Assembly (NCBI RefSeq): GCF_932294415.1
Contig: NC_065537.1
Coordinates: forward strand, 868,001 to 932,000
DNA length: 64,000 nucleotides
Source of the DNA: Quercus robur
Taxonomy: Eukaryota; Streptophyta; Magnoliopsida; Fagales; Fagaceae
Reading direction: 5' to 3'
Below, piece by piece: positions 61,891 through 64,000 of this stretch (positions within the stretch are counted from its first letter, which is position 1; each line of letters opens with the position of its first letter). Position numbers and translations under genes: made by a program. Below the pieces are notes generated by a model. That model was not told the origin of the DNA. It worked only from the letters and a program-made list of their open reading frames with translations, and did no database searches.

Positions 61891-63187
61891 TTATTCCATT
61901 CTATAGAATGGGTCTTTGTAGAGTTCTTTATCTATATATACTATAAAACTGAAGCCTAGGACTTTTTGTTGACTTCATTATATGTTGACTCATAAGCTTT
62001 GGAAGCCTCACAAATTTCCACATCATCAATCGTTTTATTTATTATTCTTCTATTTTAAATTAAAACTCACTAAAAAAAAATTAAAATAAAACATGCTGCT
62101 ACTAAAAAATAAAACCCGAGACCTAGAACAATATAATCGACTTATTCCATTCACTTCCTTCTCACCCATGCCTCTCTTCCCTGCAATATCAAGATCTCTC
62201 TTAATTTCTTCTGTCCAGTTTCATTAAAGCATTTGGTATTTGATGTTTGGTGTGCCAACCTCAAGCTAAGTTATCTTTTTAATTGAAAGAGCTAGAAATT
62301 TTAGTAAGTAAGATTATGGTCAGTATCTCTATGCTATTATTTTCTCACATTTTTCAGTATGGTGCAATAAGAGTCTTGAATTTGATCATTCGTATTATGT
62401 GTCGTGGAGTGGTGGGAACTTTGAAAGTTAGATGGTTCTCACTGGGAATATTGTTGTTAATTTATTGACTTCTAGGATCATCATGTTGTTAATTTAGTGT
62501 ATTCTTTTGGCAATATATTGTCTCAGACTCCTCCGTTTAGGGAGAGGACATGGTTAGAAAATTTACCTTTCAATTGTGATTATCTTAATTATGTTTGTTG
62601 ACATCGCCCTCTTCAAGTGATTTCTCCATCGACAAACAGCTTAAAATGGAAATAGGAACAATCTTCTACTCAACCTATTCCTTCTTTTCCTTTGTCTTTG
62701 GTACATTAACAATTCATTTTTTTATTGTTATTTTTTTGGTTTCAAAAAGGTTAGTTTTTGTAGCACAATTTTGGACCTTTATATTCTAAACACAAAATAT
62801 GTTTCATATTGTGTTTTTGAAACTTCAAATTATTGTTAAAATAACTGGTGTATATTGCAGGAAAAGTAGAGTTACATTGGAAGATGATGCATAAATTGAT
62901 AGGAATTCTCCTTATGTTGCTTGTATAATCAAATACGGTATTTTGGATACCCTTTGAGCAATTGCATGCATTGATGTATGATTGAGAAGTTTTTTTTTGT
63001 TTTTTTTATTTTTTATTTTTTTTATTTTTATTATGTTCGAAGCAATGCTTCAAATTAAATGTGATTGATACGGCTCCACTATTTGCTATAGCTATCTTCA
63101 CCAACACTACCATGGATTATTCTTTGGAGGGTAACCAATCTTTCACTTATATTTCTCTATTGTATAGTCATATATTTCTTTAGGCTC
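61891..63187. other. Spacer with a Helitron-like 5' end
   Basis: At 61931 the sequence TCTATATATACTATAAAACT follows an A and resembles plant Helitron starts. No matching 3' hairpin end was found. Short frames at 62283-62468 and 62595-62789 have no recognised domain. Confidence 0.5.
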
Positions 63188-63940
63188 TGATGATGCCAAA
63201 AATCATCAGTGAGCTGCACAGTCCTCACGTGCTCTAGAAAAAACCTGTGAAACAGAAACAAAGAAGACTTTGCAGAGAGTATTGGTGTGGTACCAGCCAA
63301 ATACCCTCCGAATGTTAAGTTAGAGAGAATTTCTATATCTCTAGAGTGCCAGAATTGGGCGAATTACATGTACCTTGATTTGTGAGGGTTTTGGGATTTT
63401 TATAGTAGTATAGAGCTGACCTTCATTTCTTGGTGGAGAAGGTATTTCCTTGTAGAGAAGATTCTCATTAATACTCATATTTTACGGGATCCTTTCTTTG
63501 TAGAGATTCCTCTGATTAGGGTTGGGCATTGAATACAAGATATTTCCATGTATAGACATTTGTGGAGACCAAGCTAAGCCATGCTAGACCCGTCGGCCTC
63601 TTCACTCCCATTGGCCACCTGCTTCGTTCGAAGGTTCTCCATTGACTTATGGAAGTGCCCGTCGGGTATCATGGTGGGGTCGTCAGCTGATGGTGTCGCT
63701 TCTTTTGTCCTTCCGTATATGCACATGAAGCTCATGGGTCCATAGGAACCGTCGGCCTCCTTTTGTGTCATACATTAAATCTTTTCCAAGAACACCCATA
63801 TCAGGCTCTGAATCTTTTGATTTCAACAGCTATAGTCATGGATTATTCTTTCGAGTGTACCTTATCTCTCCCTTATATTTATTTGTAGTGGTCTTATATA
63901 TTTTGTTTTGTTTCGATAATTTTTAGGCTTTGAATCTTCT
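63110..63940. repeat. Degenerate direct repeat split by a solo LTR
   Basis: CATGGATTATTCTTT begins both 63110 and about 63838, and TTAGGCTCTGA / TTAGGCTTTGAATCTTCTGA ends both. The two units of about 125 bp were adjacent before the LTR at 63188 inserted into the first. Confidence 0.7.
63188..63803 (-). mobile_element. Solo LTR (gypsy-type), 616 bp, perfect TSD
   Basis: On the minus strand it starts TGATATGGGTGTTCTTGG and ends ...GGCATCATCA. GGCTC flanks both sides (63183-63187 and 63804-63808). A TATA-like ACTATAAAAATCCC lies near 63398. Downstream, CATTCGGAGGGTATTTGG and GGTACCACACC resemble the R-U5 part of plant gypsy LTRs. The 65-aa frame at 63574-63771 is LTR sequence, not a gene. Confidence 0.9.
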
Positions 63941-64000
63941 GATTGGCTAATTTTTATGGCCTTTTGAAAGTTTTAACTTCTAATTTATTGGGTTCATTTT
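63809..64000. other. Window end, no gene
   Basis: It contains the second unit of the direct repeat and AT-rich sequence only. Confidence 0.6.

Overview
This window is nuclear DNA from a flowering plant, most likely a woody eudicot. The evidence is spliced GT-AG genes with long AT-rich introns, a CC-NB-LRR resistance gene, an auxin-biosynthesis aminotransferase, and dense plant-type transposons. The repeat families would suit a tree such as a Fagaceae species, but that is a guess. No prokaryotic, organellar or viral system is visible.

Layout. Positions 1-3560 hold a Tourist-like MITE and the 3' part of a listerin (LTN1) gene, plus strand, broken by frameshifts and stops. Positions 4521-5678 are a non-autonomous TIR element. 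Positions 6926-10160 hold an intact seven-exon minus-strand gene for mitoribosomal protein mS29 (DAP3), 464 aa, with one GC-AG intron. Positions 10871-12020 hold a stray LRR fragment and a broken SABATH methyltransferase gene. Positions 12654-16058 hold one intact, intronless CC-NB-LRR gene of 1134 aa. Positions 16803-18351 hold a 9-bp-TSD MITE, microsatellites and an NLR relic. Positions 18408-24259 are a full-length L1-type LINE with two intact overlapping ORFs and a 13-bp target-site duplication. Positions 24663-25794 are a hAT element with a perfect 8-bp TSD. Positions 25.8-29.9 kb show no gene. Positions 29919-32221 hold a decayed Ty3/gypsy gag plus one LTR. Positions 33.3-38.2 kb contain LTR-like blocks and MITEs.

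Positions 39211-43578 hold the second clearly functional metabolic gene, a five-exon TAA1/TAR-type tryptophan aminotransferase (412 aa, PLP lysine present). Its last exon, part of intron 4 and a 5'-truncated LINE were tandemly duplicated (about 4.63 kb: 42930-47561 and 47562-53357). The second copy then received a 362-bp foldback element and an 800-bp solo LTR. An older segmental duplication links the flanks of that LINE (44.2 kb, 53.7-54.6 kb) with 57.2-57.7 kb and 61.3-61.9 kb. The last 10 kb is nested mobile DNA: a minus-strand LINE remnant, MITEs, a short Helitron carrying a solo LTR, and another solo LTR near the end.

Taken together, four loci look able to make protein: mS29, the NLR, the TAA1/TAR aminotransferase and the LINE. 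Three host genes are broken: LTN1, SABATH and an NLR relic. They share no pathway. The main biology is genome dynamics: insertion histories can be read from target-site duplications and internal empty-site paralogues. I found no convincing undescribed system. The most unusual objects are the LTR-ended foldback and the duplicated terminal exon of the aminotransferase.
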